Of a stretch of 46,545 nt of DNA, positions 8,027-16,154 are shown in pieces. Each line of letters begins with the position of its first letter. The first letter of the stretch is position 1. The stretch comes from Streptosporangiaceae bacterium. Lineage in GTDB: Bacteria > Actinomycetota > Actinomycetes > Streptosporangiales > Streptosporangiaceae. Location: the NCBI GenBank assembly GCA_025934635.1, contig JAICWX010000025.1:1-46545 (forward strand). The letters run 5' to 3'. A model generated the notes under the pieces. It was given only the letters and a program-made list of their open reading frames with translations, ran no database searches and was not told the DNA's origin. A program made the position numbers and the translations under genes.

Positions 8027-8557
8027 TTAAGCTCCGCCGACGATGTTGCTCGCCGACAGCTTGACGACGTGCCACGCGCCGCCCACGCCGTTGCCGGTGG
8101 TGGTCAGTGCCTTGGCGCCCTTGTACAGGTACAGCGGCAGGCCGTTGTACGTGATCTGCGTCACGCTTCCGTTCGCGACCGTGCCCAGCGTGCCCAGGCC
8201 GGTGTCGGCCGGGCTGACGGCCGGCTTCTTGCCCGCAACCGGAATCCAGGTGTCAGCGCAGGAGCCGGTGCACGTCGGCGCGCTGCCCTTGGTGTCCTTG
8301 TCGTACGTGTAGAGAACCTGCCCGTTGCCCATGGCGAGGACATAGCCAATGGCGGACTTCTGCACGTGCAACACGGTCGAGCCCGGCGTCACGCCCAGCG
8401 CGCCAGAGGTCCCCTGCGCGTCAGGCTGAGCAGTCGAAGTCGAGGTCGAGGCCGGCGTCGAGGTGGCCGACGACGATCCCGACGATCCCCCGCACGCGGT
8501 TAGCAGCAGGGCCAGTGAACCGATCCCAGCAGCTGCTGCAAACCCGCTCTTGCGCAT
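8027..8557 (-). CDS. Lipoprotein with COG4315 secreted repeat (Lipoprotein_15 family), copy 2
   Basis: This 176-residue lipoprotein has the same N-terminus as copy 1 apart from the lipobox residue (LTAC instead of LAAC), a shorter Ser/Thr linker, and the same two-repeat PF03640 domain: VLYTYDKDTKG, CTGSCADTWIP, ITYNGLPLYLYKGA and a shared end KLSASNI. It has a good ribosome site (GGAGAG, 6 nt before the ATG). The function is unknown. A surface-exposed redox or ligand-binding role has been proposed only from context in other genomes. Confidence 0.88.
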   Translation of the reverse strand: MRKSGFAAAAGIGSLALLLTACGGSSGSSSATSTPASTSTSTAQPDAQGTSGALGVTPGSTVLHVQKSAIGYVLAMGNGQVLYTYDKDTKGSAPTCTGSCADTWIPVAGKKPAVSPADTGLGTLGTVANGSVTQITYNGLPLYLYKGAKALTTTGNGVGGAWHVVKLSASNIVGGA

Positions 8558-8561
8558 AACG
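8487..8561 (-). repeat. 75-bp direct repeat, copy 2 (signal-peptide block)
   Basis: Partner of 7834-7908, offset by 653 bp and with no gaps. It covers the start codon, signal peptide and lipobox of the second lipoprotein. Confidence 0.9.
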
Positions 8562-8697
8562 ACTCTCCATTCGAAGGTTCAGTGGGTCCTTGGGATGCCG
8601 TGGGGCCCGCCGGGGTTCCTTACAGAGGCGAGCCCGGTCCCAATACGCCGGAAACGTACCAGACTGACGGGCCGTCCGTCGGCGTCTTAGCCGGTAC

Positions 8698-9732
8698 TTA
8701 GTGATCCGGATTCATCCGGTCACAGAGCCAGGCCAGTGACATCGGGTAACGATAGTCGATGCCCCCGTGCCCGGCGTCGAAAAGCTCGAAGTGCACGGCG
8801 CCGCCGGCCACTCCGATGTCCGCGAGCGCCGCCCGGAACGCCCCGGCGCCCAGGTCCAGGTGGAATTCATCCCTGGTCCCGGCATCGATCCAGATGCCCT
8901 GCAGCCCGCGCAGCGCGTCTGCGTAGGCGGGCACCATCCGCACCGGGTCCCAGTCCAGCCACCGCTGCCATACGGCTGGCCGCAGTACCCCGGTCACCGG
9001 GTCGAACGGCAGGTCTACGCTACCGTCCGTGTTCGCGGAAAAGCAGGCCGCCACGCCGAGGATCGAGATCAGTGACATGTCCTCCTGCTTGGTGAAGGAT
9101 GCCCGGGACCCGAAGTCCTGCCACCAGCGCCAGATGTCGCCGTCGTAGCGGCGCAGGTGCCGGCAGGCCGCGGGGAACCCGGGGATATAGCAGTACTCGT
9201 ACAGCGCATCTCCCGCGTGGGTGGCCAGCGCACCGAACAGGTCCGGCCGGAGCATCGGCGTGATCATCGCGCCGAACCCGCCGCTCGACTTGCCCATGAT
9301 GGCCCGGTGCGCGGCCGCGGGCAGCGTCCGGTACCGGGCGTCCACCCAGGGCACTACCTCGTCGCAGAGATAGGAGTGATACCGCCCGGTGCCCGGCGAG
9401 TCGACGAACTGGCTGCCGCCGTAACCGGTCCACGCATCGACGTAGACCACGATGGCGGGCGGCGCCTCGCCGCGCGCGAACACCGCGTCGGCGGTCTCGG
9501 GGAACGGCTGCCTGAACGCCGACCGGTTCCGCCACATGGCCACGTGCCCGGTGTAGCCCTGGATCACGTACACCGCCGGGTACCGGCGGCTCGGCTCGGC
9601 GTCGTAGCCCGGGGGCAGGTAGACGTACAGCGGGCGCTCGTGCGGGTCGCCGAGCGGGTTGCCGCGCAGCAGTTCGCTGTCGATGACGCGCTCGTCGATG
9701 CGGCCGGCCAGATCCGCGGACCAGGGCAGCAA
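8698..9732 (-). CDS. Esterase D/tributyrin-esterase-like alpha/beta hydrolase
   Basis: This 344-residue cytoplasmic hydrolase is of the PF00756 esterase family. The nucleophile elbow is GKSSG with Ser149; an Asp in the WIDAGTRDE region and His in FDAGHGGIDYRY complete a plausible triad. The RPLYVYLPPGYD start of the domain is typical of S-formylglutathione hydrolase, feruloyl-esterase and enterochelin-esterase relatives. No signal peptide is seen. The start is TTG at 9732, preceded at 7-nt spacing by GGAGG. It follows pcaG by 37 nt on the same strand and may belong to the protocatechuate transcript. An esterase releasing aromatic acids (for example feruloyl- or other phenolic esters) would suit that position, but this is inference. 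Confidence 0.82.
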   Translation of the reverse strand: MLPWSADLAGRIDERVIDSELLRGNPLGDPHERPLYVYLPPGYDAEPSRRYPAVYVIQGYTGHVAMWRNRSAFRQPFPETADAVFARGEAPPAIVVYVDAWTGYGGSQFVDSPGTGRYHSYLCDEVVPWVDARYRTLPAAAHRAIMGKSSGGFGAMITPMLRPDLFGALATHAGDALYEYCYIPGFPAACRHLRRYDGDIWRWWQDFGSRASFTKQEDMSLISILGVAACFSANTDGSVDLPFDPVTGVLRPAVWQRWLDWDPVRMVPAYADALRGLQGIWIDAGTRDEFHLDLGAGAFRAALADIGVAGGAVHFELFDAGHGGIDYRYPMSLAWLCDRMNPDH

Positions 9733-9769
9733 GGCTGTTCCTCCTCGAGCTAGAGGATCAACAGCCTAC

Positions 9770-10339
9770 TCAGACGTCGAAGAAGACGGTCTCGCGGTCG
9801 CCCTGGAGGTAGATGTCGAACCTGAGCTCACCCTCGGGCTCGGGCACGGCGATGAGAGTGGCCCGCCGCCGTGGCGGCCGAATCGAGCTCAGCACCGGGT
9901 CGGCGGCGTTGGCCGTCTGCTCGTCGGGGAAGTACATCCTGGTCACCACCCGGTCGAGCAGGCCGCGGGCGAACACCGAGACGTCCAGGTGGGGCGCCTC
10001 GATGCTGCCGTCGGGAGCGGGCAGCGGGCCGGGCTTGAGGGTGACGATGCGGTACGAGCCGTCCGGCGCGGTGGGGCACCGGCCGAAGCCGCGGAAGTCG
10101 CGGTAACCGGCCGGGACGGGCCCGCGCGGGTCGTCGGGATGGGCAAAGCGCCCGTCCGGGGTGGCCTGCCAGGTCTCGATCAGCCCGTCCGGGATGATGT
10201 TCCCGGCCCCGTCGTAGAGCCGCCCGGTGATCGCGACCGCCCCCCGGGTGCCCTCGGGCACCACGAACGGGCCGTCGGGCCACGGCAGCCGCATCGCGAA
10301 GTACGGGCCTACCGTCTGTGAAGGCGTCAGTCCTGGCAC
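9770..10339 (-). CDS. pcaG: Protocatechuate 3,4-dioxygenase alpha subunit
   Basis: The 189-residue alpha subunit of the intradiol ring-cleavage dioxygenase converts protocatechuate to 3-carboxy-cis,cis-muconate. It opens with the family start LTPSQTVGPYFAM and carries the ITGRLYDGAG..PDGLIETWQA fold segment and the HLDVSVFARGLLDR core. It lacks the iron ligands found in the beta subunit, as expected. The start is GTG at 10339, 15 nt after the pcaH stop, so the two subunits are made from one message. Length is normal. Confidence 0.95.
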   Translation of the reverse strand: MPGLTPSQTVGPYFAMRLPWPDGPFVVPEGTRGAVAITGRLYDGAGNIIPDGLIETWQATPDGRFAHPDDPRGPVPAGYRDFRGFGRCPTAPDGSYRIVTLKPGPLPAPDGSIEAPHLDVSVFARGLLDRVVTRMYFPDEQTANAADPVLSSIRPPRRRATLIAVPEPEGELRFDIYLQGDRETVFFDV

Positions 10340-10354
10340 TGTGTCGTCCCGTCC

Positions 10355-11101
10355 TTACTCGAAGACAGTCGCGCCGCGGCCGCGCAGCACGATGTCCCAC
10401 TCATAGCCAAGGGCCCACTCGGGCTGGGTCAGCTCGATGTCGAACCGGGAGACCATCCGCTGCCTGGCCTTCTCGTCGGGTACCGAGTTGAAGATCGGGT
10501 CGATCGGCAGCAGCGGGTCGCCGGGGAAGTACATCTGGGTCACCAGCCGCTGGGTGAAGGCCCGGCCGAACAGCGAGAAGTGGATGTGCGCCGGGCGCCA
10601 GGCGTTGTAGTGGTTCCCCCACGGATAGGAGCCCGGCTGGATGGTGATGAAACGGTACCGGCCCCCCGCGTCGGTCACGCACCGCCCGAGACCGCCGAAA
10701 TTCGGGTCGAGCGGGGCGGGGTGGTGCTCCTTCCAGTGGCGGTAGCGGCCGGCCGCGTTCGTCTGCCAGATCTCGACCAGCGTGTCCGGCACCGGCCGCC
10801 CGTCCGAGTCGAGCACCCGTCCGGTCACGATGATCCGCTGCCCCTGCGGCTCGCCGTCGTACTGGGTAGTCAGGTCCGAGTCGGCCGCGGTGATCAGCTC
10901 CTCGCCGAGCAGCGGCCCGGTCACCTCGGTCAGCCGGTGCGGGAGCATGACCAGCGGCTGCTTCGGGTGGCGGAGCGCGGTCGAGCGGTATCCCTCGAAG
11001 TCCAGCGGCGGGTGCACGCCCGCCGGGCGCTCGTACGACGGCAGGACCAGGCGGCCGCTCTCCGGGGCGGCCAGGGACGGCGATACGTCAGCGGTGGTCA
11101 T
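10355..11101 (-). CDS. pcaH: Protocatechuate 3,4-dioxygenase beta subunit
   Basis: The 248-residue catalytic subunit holds the non-haem Fe(III). The four ligands align with spacing identical to the Pseudomonas enzyme: Tyr120 in AAGRYRHW, Tyr159 in SYPWGNHY, and His172 and His174 in RPAHIHFS. It cleaves protocatechuate between the two hydroxyl-bearing carbons. The start ATG overlaps the pcaJ stop (ATGA at 11098-11101), and pcaG follows after 15 nt. The beta-before-alpha order is the usual one. Confidence 0.96.
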   Translation of the reverse strand: MTTADVSPSLAAPESGRLVLPSYERPAGVHPPLDFEGYRSTALRHPKQPLVMLPHRLTEVTGPLLGEELITAADSDLTTQYDGEPQGQRIIVTGRVLDSDGRPVPDTLVEIWQTNAAGRYRHWKEHHPAPLDPNFGGLGRCVTDAGGRYRFITIQPGSYPWGNHYNAWRPAHIHFSLFGRAFTQRLVTQMYFPGDPLLPIDPIFNSVPDEKARQRMVSRFDIELTQPEWALGYEWDIVLRGRGATVFE

Positions 11102-11886
11102 GATGGCTCCTTGCTCTGCAGGCCGGGCCGCTGCGCGGCGGGGCCTTGCCGGAACGCGCGGAGCGCGCTGAGCTCGGCCGGCGTGGGCGCGGCGATGATC
11201 TCCGGATCGGCCGCGATCGCCAGGTCCCAGCCGGTGTGCTCTTTCGCGGCGGCAGCGGACACGCCCGGGTAGAACCCGGTCATGGTGAACTCGAGGGTCT
11301 GCGGGTCGGGCTCGAGGACGCCGAGGTCGGTGATGATCTTCTTCGGCCCGGCGCCGGTGAGGCCGAGCCGCTCGCGATCACCCGGCCCGGAGCCGTAGCC
11401 GACCGAGGTGATGAAGTCCGCCCGCTCCACGAAGGAGCGGTGGCTCTGCCTGATCACCACGATCACCTCACGGCACGAGGCGGCGATCTCCGGTGCCCCG
11501 CCCGCGCCGGGCAGCCGTACCTTGGGGTGGCGGTAGTCGCCGCCGACGACGGTGGTGTTGATGTTGCCGAACCGGTCGATCTGAGCGGCGCCGAGGAAGC
11601 CGACGTCGATGCGGCCGGGCTGCAGCCAGTAGTTGAAGATCTCGGGCACGCTCACCACCGCGTCGGCCGTCTCGGCCAGCATGCCGTCGCCGATCGACAG
11701 CGGCAGCCGGTCCGGCTTGGCTCCGAGCGTGCCCGACTCGTAGATGAGCACCAGCGACGGCGCGTGCGTGGCCCGGGCCAGGTTGGCGGCCGCGCTGGGC
11801 AGGCCGATCCCGACGAAGCAGGTCATGCCGTCGCGCAGCGCGCGGGCGGCGGACACCGTCATCATCTCGTCCGCGGTGTAGGTCAT
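11098..11886 (-). CDS. pcaJ: 3-oxoadipate CoA-transferase subunit B
   Basis: This 262-residue beta-type CoA-transferase subunit carries the catalytic Glu50 in LIYESGTLG, which forms the enzyme-CoA thioester. FVGIGLPSAAANLA and FLGAAQIDRFGNIN are standard family blocks. With PcaI it would move CoA from succinyl-CoA to 3-oxoadipate late in the pathway. The sequence belongs to the glutaconate-transferase-like branch used by actinobacterial pca/cat operons, so activity on another dicarboxylate cannot be excluded. It overlaps both neighbours by 4 nt. Confidence 0.88.
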   Translation of the reverse strand: MTYTADEMMTVSAARALRDGMTCFVGIGLPSAAANLARATHAPSLVLIYESGTLGAKPDRLPLSIGDGMLAETADAVVSVPEIFNYWLQPGRIDVGFLGAAQIDRFGNINTTVVGGDYRHPKVRLPGAGGAPEIAASCREVIVVIRQSHRSFVERADFITSVGYGSGPGDRERLGLTGAGPKKIITDLGVLEPDPQTLEFTMTGFYPGVSAAAAKEHTGWDLAIAADPEIIAAPTPAELSALRAFRQGPAAQRPGLQSKEPS

Positions 11887-12752
11887 GACCGGACCGCCGG
11901 CCCAGAATTAACTGGCACAGTGCTTACCGGCATGGCGTAGATCTGCTCATCCAGCCAGCGGGTAAACGCGTCGCGGTCCCGGGCGATGGCGTCCCAGGCG
12001 ACGTAGTAATCGTTGTCCCGGACCGAGTAACCGAGCGCGTAGGAGGGGCGCGCCCCGTCCGGCACCGTCGCCACGAAGGTCACCGTCCAGCCGGGCAGCA
12101 CCACCGCCCCGGGACGCGGGTCGAGTTCGTCGACGATTTCCTCCACCGTGACCACGGAGCGCCGGGAGGCCAGCACGGCCTCCTTCTGCACGCCGGTGAT
12201 CCCCCATAGCTGGACGTTCCCCGACCGGTCGGCCCGCTGGGCGTGGATGACGGCCACGTCGGGCCGCAGGGCCGACACGGCGGTCAGCGTCTCGCCGGTG
12301 AACGGGCAGGTGATCGGCTTGATCGTCGGCGTCGTCCCGGGCGTGCCGTTGAGCGACTCCAGGCCCGTGCCGTTATAACCGCGCAGGACGGCGAACGGCA
12401 GCCCGGACGCGCCGGCCACGTAGCGGTTGGCCATCCCCGCGTGGCTGTGCTCCTCTATCTCCAGCGGGACGGGCCAGGCGTGCTCCACCGCGTCGCGGAA
12501 CCGGTGCAGCGAGCCGACGCCGGGGTTGCCGCCCCAGGAGAAGATCAGCTTGCGCGCGCAGCCGGCCCCGATGAGCTGGTCGTAGATCAGGTCGGGGGTC
12601 ATCCGGATCAGGGTCAGGTCACGGCGCCGCTGCCGGATCACCTCATGCCCGGCCGCGAACGGGATCAGGTGCGTGAACCCTTCCATCGCCACGGCGTCGC
12701 CGTCATGGATCGCGCGCTCGACGGCCTCGGCGAGTGAGACGATCTCCGCCAT
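11883..12752 (-). CDS. pcaI: 3-oxoadipate CoA-transferase subunit A
   Basis: This 289-residue alpha-type partner of PcaJ has the Gly-rich CoA-binding strand DAVAMEGFTHLIPFAAGHE and the block KLIFSWGGNPGVGSLHRFRDAVE. The start is ATG at 12752, close behind a GGGAGG ribosome site. The stop overlaps the pcaJ start (ATGA). An 88-nt gap separates it from pcaC upstream, and a secondary promoter could lie there. The family assignment is firm and the substrate is inferred from the operon. Confidence 0.88.
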   Translation of the reverse strand: MAEIVSLAEAVERAIHDGDAVAMEGFTHLIPFAAGHEVIRQRRRDLTLIRMTPDLIYDQLIGAGCARKLIFSWGGNPGVGSLHRFRDAVEHAWPVPLEIEEHSHAGMANRYVAGASGLPFAVLRGYNGTGLESLNGTPGTTPTIKPITCPFTGETLTAVSALRPDVAVIHAQRADRSGNVQLWGITGVQKEAVLASRRSVVTVEEIVDELDPRPGAVVLPGWTVTFVATVPDGARPSYALGYSVRDNDYYVAWDAIARDRDAFTRWLDEQIYAMPVSTVPVNSGPAVRS

Positions 12753-12840
12753 GATCCTCCCGGTGAGACGGTTCGTTTGCCTAGGCTAACGATAACGCCT
12801 CACCTGCCGCCATGTGTACAGCCGTTCGCATGTCGGACGC

Positions 12841-13257
12841 TCAGGGCGCCGCGGTGCCGTCTTCCTGGGCTTCGGCGATGGCGCCCTCTTCCCGTAGTGC
12901 GCGCTGCGCGACCGGGAAGGCCCGGTTGGCGACGGGCACCCCCGCGTACACCGACACGTGCAGGATGACCTCGCGGATCTGCTCCGGGGTGAGGCCGTTG
13001 CGCAGCGCGGCCTTGACGTGCATGGCCAGCTCGGTTTCGTGCTGCATGGCGGCCAGGACGCCCAGCGTGACCAGGCTCCGCTCGGCCCGGGTCAGGCCCG
13101 GCCGGGACCAGACGTCACCCCAGGCGAAGCGGGTGATGAAGTCCTGGAACGGCTCGGTGAACGGGGTGGTGGCCGCCACCGCCCGGTCCACGTGGGCGTC
13201 GCCGAGCACCTCGCGGCGCACGGCCATGCCCTGCCTGGCCCGCTCGGTGTCATCCAT
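12841..13257 (-). CDS. pcaC: 4-carboxymuconolactone decarboxylase
   Basis: This 138-residue single-domain member of the CMD/AhpD-like fold decarboxylates 4-carboxymuconolactone to 3-oxoadipate enol-lactone. The body matches the family: RRVVLGDAHVDRA-type start (here RREVLGDAHVDRAVA), EPFQDFITRFAWGDVWSRPGL, SLVTLGVLAAM and VYAGVPVANRAF. The ATG at 13257 is chosen because MDDTERARQGM is the normal family start and it overlaps the pcaB stop by 8 nt. An in-frame ATG at 13308 would add 17 residues read from inside pcaB. The gene is not fused to an enol-lactonase, unlike the PcaL form common in actinobacteria. Confidence 0.94.
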   Translation of the reverse strand: MDDTERARQGMAVRREVLGDAHVDRAVAATTPFTEPFQDFITRFAWGDVWSRPGLTRAERSLVTLGVLAAMQHETELAMHVKAALRNGLTPEQIREVILHVSVYAGVPVANRAFPVAQRALREEGAIAEAQEDGTAAP

Positions 13258-14689
13258 ATGGGTTACCCCCTGGTCGGTGTGCGCCCAGGGCCGCCGTGAT
13301 GAAGGCATCCGCGGAGCCGAGGTAGCCGGCCGGGTCGAGGGCGGAGTCGATCTGCTCGGTGGTGATGCCGGCCGTGGTGAGCCGCTCCTCGAGCCCGGGC
13401 ACGGCCAGCAGCACGTCGCCCAGCGGGAGGCCGGCCCCGACCGCCCGCGCGCTCGCCTGGGCCACCAGGTCGTGGGCCTGGGCGCCGCCGAGGACGCCGG
13501 CCAGCAGCGAGGCCACGTGCTCGGCGAGCGGCAGGCCCTTGGTCGCGGCCAGGTTGGCGGCCATCCGCGAGGTGTCCACGACCAGCCCGGGCAGCAGCTC
13601 GGCCCCCCAGCTCGAGGCCGAGCCGGTCAGCCTGAGCAGGGCGGTCAGCGGCTCCCACTCGGCGTGCCAGGCGCCGGCCGCGCGCTGCAGTTCCTGCTCG
13701 GCCGCCGCCGCCAGGGTCGCCAGCAGCCCGGGGACCTGCCTGGTGCAGCCGAGGATGGCGATCGCCGCCACCGGGTTGCGCTTGTGCGGCATCGCCGACG
13801 AGCCGCCCCGCCGCGGGGCGGCCGCGGTCCCCGGCTGCTCGGCGCCGCGCCGGTCAGTACCGCGCGCTTCCGGCGGCCCTCCCTCGCTGACCTCGCCGAC
13901 CTCGGACTGGGCCAGCAGGGTGACGTCCCGGGCGACCTTGCCGAGCGCCGCCGCAACCCGGGCCAGGGCGGCGCCCAGGTCGATGATCCGCAGCCGGTCG
14001 GTGTGCCAGGGCAGCACGGGCAGCGCCAGGCCGAGTTCCTCGGCCAGCAGCAGCGCGACTTGCGGGCCCGCCTCGCCCAGCGAGGCGAGGGTGCCCGCCG
14101 CCCCGCCGAACTGCACCGCCAGCCGCTGCGAGGCGATGACGGCCAGCCCCTCCCGCGCCTCGTCCAGGCTGGTCAGCCAGCCTGCCGCGACCAGGCCGAA
14201 GGTCACCGGGACGGCCTGCTGCAGCAGCGTGCGCCCGATCATGATCGAGGTCCGGTGCGCGTCGGCCAGGCCGGCCGCGGCCCCGGCCGCCCGGGCCAGG
14301 TCGCCCTCGATGACGGCGATGGCCCGCTTGGCGAGCAGCATCGCGGCCGTGTCCAGGATGTCCTGGCTGGTGGCGCCGCGGTGAACGGCGCCCGCCGCGG
14401 CCGACGGCACCAGCCGGGCCAGCGCCCGCGCCAGCCCAGGCACCGGGTTACCGGTCAGGGCGGCGAATCCGCCGAGCTCGTTCGGGTCAAAGTTCTTGGC
14501 CTGGGCCGCCGCGGTGACCGCCTGGCCCGAGCCGGCCGGCGTCAGCCCGGCGCGCTCGAGGGCGCGGGCCAGCCCCGCCTCGGCGTCCAGCATCGCCTGC
14601 AGCCACGCGGTGTCGCCCGCCTCGACGCCGCCCCGGCCGAAGACGCCGCCGAACAGACCACGCTCGTTCGGCTTCTCAAGGTCAGGCAT
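13250..14689 (-). CDS. pcaB: 3-carboxy-cis,cis-muconate cycloisomerase
   Basis: This 479-residue member of the fumarase/argininosuccinate-lyase superfamily lactonises 3-carboxy-muconate to 4-carboxymuconolactone. The superfamily signature SSAMPHKRNP lies in the middle of the protein and gives the catalytic Ser loop. The preceding stretch of about 25 residues rich in Gly/Arg/Ala (GGPPEARGTDRRGAEQPG) is an insertion just before the signature loop that most homologues lack or have shorter. The N-terminal FGGVFGRGGVEA and HRGATSQDILDTA blocks are typical. It is the first gene of the - strand pca block and is divergent from the aminotransferase at 14799. Confidence 0.93.
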   Translation of the reverse strand: MPDLEKPNERGLFGGVFGRGGVEAGDTAWLQAMLDAEAGLARALERAGLTPAGSGQAVTAAAQAKNFDPNELGGFAALTGNPVPGLARALARLVPSAAAGAVHRGATSQDILDTAAMLLAKRAIAVIEGDLARAAGAAAGLADAHRTSIMIGRTLLQQAVPVTFGLVAAGWLTSLDEAREGLAVIASQRLAVQFGGAAGTLASLGEAGPQVALLLAEELGLALPVLPWHTDRLRIIDLGAALARVAAALGKVARDVTLLAQSEVGEVSEGGPPEARGTDRRGAEQPGTAAAPRRGGSSAMPHKRNPVAAIAILGCTRQVPGLLATLAAAAEQELQRAAGAWHAEWEPLTALLRLTGSASSWGAELLPGLVVDTSRMAANLAATKGLPLAEHVASLLAGVLGGAQAHDLVAQASARAVGAGLPLGDVLLAVPGLEERLTTAGITTEQIDSALDPAGYLGSADAFITAALGAHRPGGNPYG

Positions 14690-14798
14690 GTGCGAATCCA
14701 GTCCTCTCCCCTGTCCGGGTCACCACCATAGACTCCCGGCCCGGTACGTATGGCTACCTCTGCTTTAGCTGCCGGCCTTCATGACTTATCGTCAGATC
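14690..14798. promoter_or_regulatory. Divergent intergenic region pcaB / aminotransferase
   Basis: These 109 bp must carry the promoters for the pca block (leftward) and the aminotransferase/oxidase pair (rightward). No clear palindrome or consensus promoter is evident by eye. No pca regulator (IclR or LysR type) is encoded inside the window. Confidence 0.5.
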
Positions 14799-16154
14799 AT
14801 GACCGAGCACGTTCCGGGCGACGACGCCCGCATTGCCCAGCGCAGAAACCTCGTTACCGAGATCCCGGGACCTGTCTCGCGTGAGCTCCTCGCCCGGCGC
14901 GAGCGCTCCGTCGCCCGCGGCCTCAGCCACGTCCTGCCGGTGTTCGTCACCGACGCCGGCGGCGGGGTGCTCGTGGACGCCGACGGCAACTCCCTGATCG
15001 ACTTCGGGTCCGGCATCGCCGTCGTCTCCGTGGGCAACGCCGCGCCCCGGGTGAGCGCGCGGGTCGCGGAACAGGCGGCGAGGTTCACCCATACCTGCTT
15101 CATGGTCACGCCGTACGAGAGCTACGTCGAGGTCTGCGAGGAACTCGGCCGGCGGACGCCGGGGACGCATCAGAAGCGCTCGGCGCTGTTCAACTCCGGT
15201 GCGGAAGCGGTGGAGAACGCGGTCAAGATCGCCCGGCACGCCACCGGCCGGCAGGCCGTCGTGGCCTTCGACCACGCCTATCACGGGCGCACCAACCTCA
15301 CCATGGCGCTGACGGCCAAGAACATGCCGTACAAGGACAAGTTCGGCCCGTTCGCGGGCGAGATCTACCGGATGCCGATGGCGTACCCGCTGCGCTGGCC
15401 CGGCGGCCGGGAGGCGTGCGCGGCGAACGCGCTGGACACCGTCAAGTCCCTGATCCACACCCAGGTGGGCGAGGACAACGTGGCCGCGGTGATCATCGAG
15501 CCGATCCAGGGCGAGGGCGGGTTCGTGGTCCCGCCCGACGGGTTCCTGCCGGGCCTGGCCGAGTTCTGCCGCGAGAACGGGATCGTGTTCATCGCGGACG
15601 AGATCCAGACCGGGTTCTGCCGGACCGGCGACTGGTTCGCCTGCGAGCACGAGGGCGTGGTGCCGGACATGGTCACGACGGCCAAGGGCATCGCCGGCGG
15701 GCTGCCGCTGGCCGGGGTGACCGGCCGGGCCGACCTCATGGACTCGGTGCACTCGGGCGGCCTCGGCGGGACCTACGGCGGCAACCCGGTGGCCTGCGCG
15801 GCCGCGCTCGGCGCGATCGAGACGATGGCGGCGGAGGACCTGGCCGCCCGGGCCCGCCGGATCGGCGAGATCATGCTGCCCCGGCTGCACGGGCTGGCGG
15901 AGAAGTACCCGGTCATCGCCGACGTGCGCGGGCGCGGCGCGATGCTGGCGATCGAGATGACCAGGCCGGGGACGCTCGATCCCGACCCGGCCACCACGGC
16001 GGCCGTCGCCAAGGCCTGCCACCAGGCCGGCCTGGTCACGCTGACCTGCGGGACGTTCGGCAACGTGATCCGCTTCCTGCCGCCGCTGGTGATCGGCGAG
16101 GACCTGCTCGACGAGGGGCTGTCCATCCTCGAGGACGCCTTCGCCTCCGTCTGA
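14799..16154 (+). CDS. gabT: 4-aminobutyrate aminotransferase-like class III aminotransferase
   Basis: This PLP enzyme of about 451 residues moves the amino group of GABA (or a related omega-amine) to 2-oxoglutarate. Class III marks are present: LFNSGAEAVENAVKIAR, AFDHAYHGRTN, EPIQGEGGFVVPP, the PLP-phosphate region FIADEIQTGFCRTGDWFA, and the Schiff-base Lys in TTAKGIAGGLPLAG. The ATG at 14799 (MTEHVPGDD) is preferred since homologues begin shortly before QRRNLVTEIPGP; an in-frame ATG at 14781 would add six residues. Its stop overlaps the next start as TGATG, so the two enzymes are coupled. The pairing with an amine oxidase points to putrescine, GABA or other amine catabolism. Confidence 0.88.
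   Translation: MTEHVPGDDARIAQRRNLVTEIPGPVSRELLARRERSVARGLSHVLPVFVTDAGGGVLVDADGNSLIDFGSGIAVVSVGNAAPRVSARVAEQAARFTHTCFMVTPYESYVEVCEELGRRTPGTHQKRSALFNSGAEAVENAVKIARHATGRQAVVAFDHAYHGRTNLTMALTAKNMPYKDKFGPFAGEIYRMPMAYPLRWPGGREACAANALDTVKSLIHTQVGEDNVAAVIIEPIQGEGGFVVPPDGFLPGLAEFCRENGIVFIADEIQTGFCRTGDWFACEHEGVVPDMVTTAKGIAGGLPLAGVTGRADLMDSVHSGGLGGTYGGNPVACAAALGAIETMAAEDLAARARRIGEIMLPRLHGLAEKYPVIADVRGRGAMLAIEMTRPGTLDPDPATTAAVAKACHQAGLVTLTCGTFGNVIRFLPPLVIGEDLLDEGLSILEDAFASV

Noticed and set aside
8558..8697. Terminator or operator hairpin GACGG-GCCGT-CCGTC upstream of lipoprotein copy 2
   Set aside because: Only 5-bp arms; not distinguishable from chance at this base composition.
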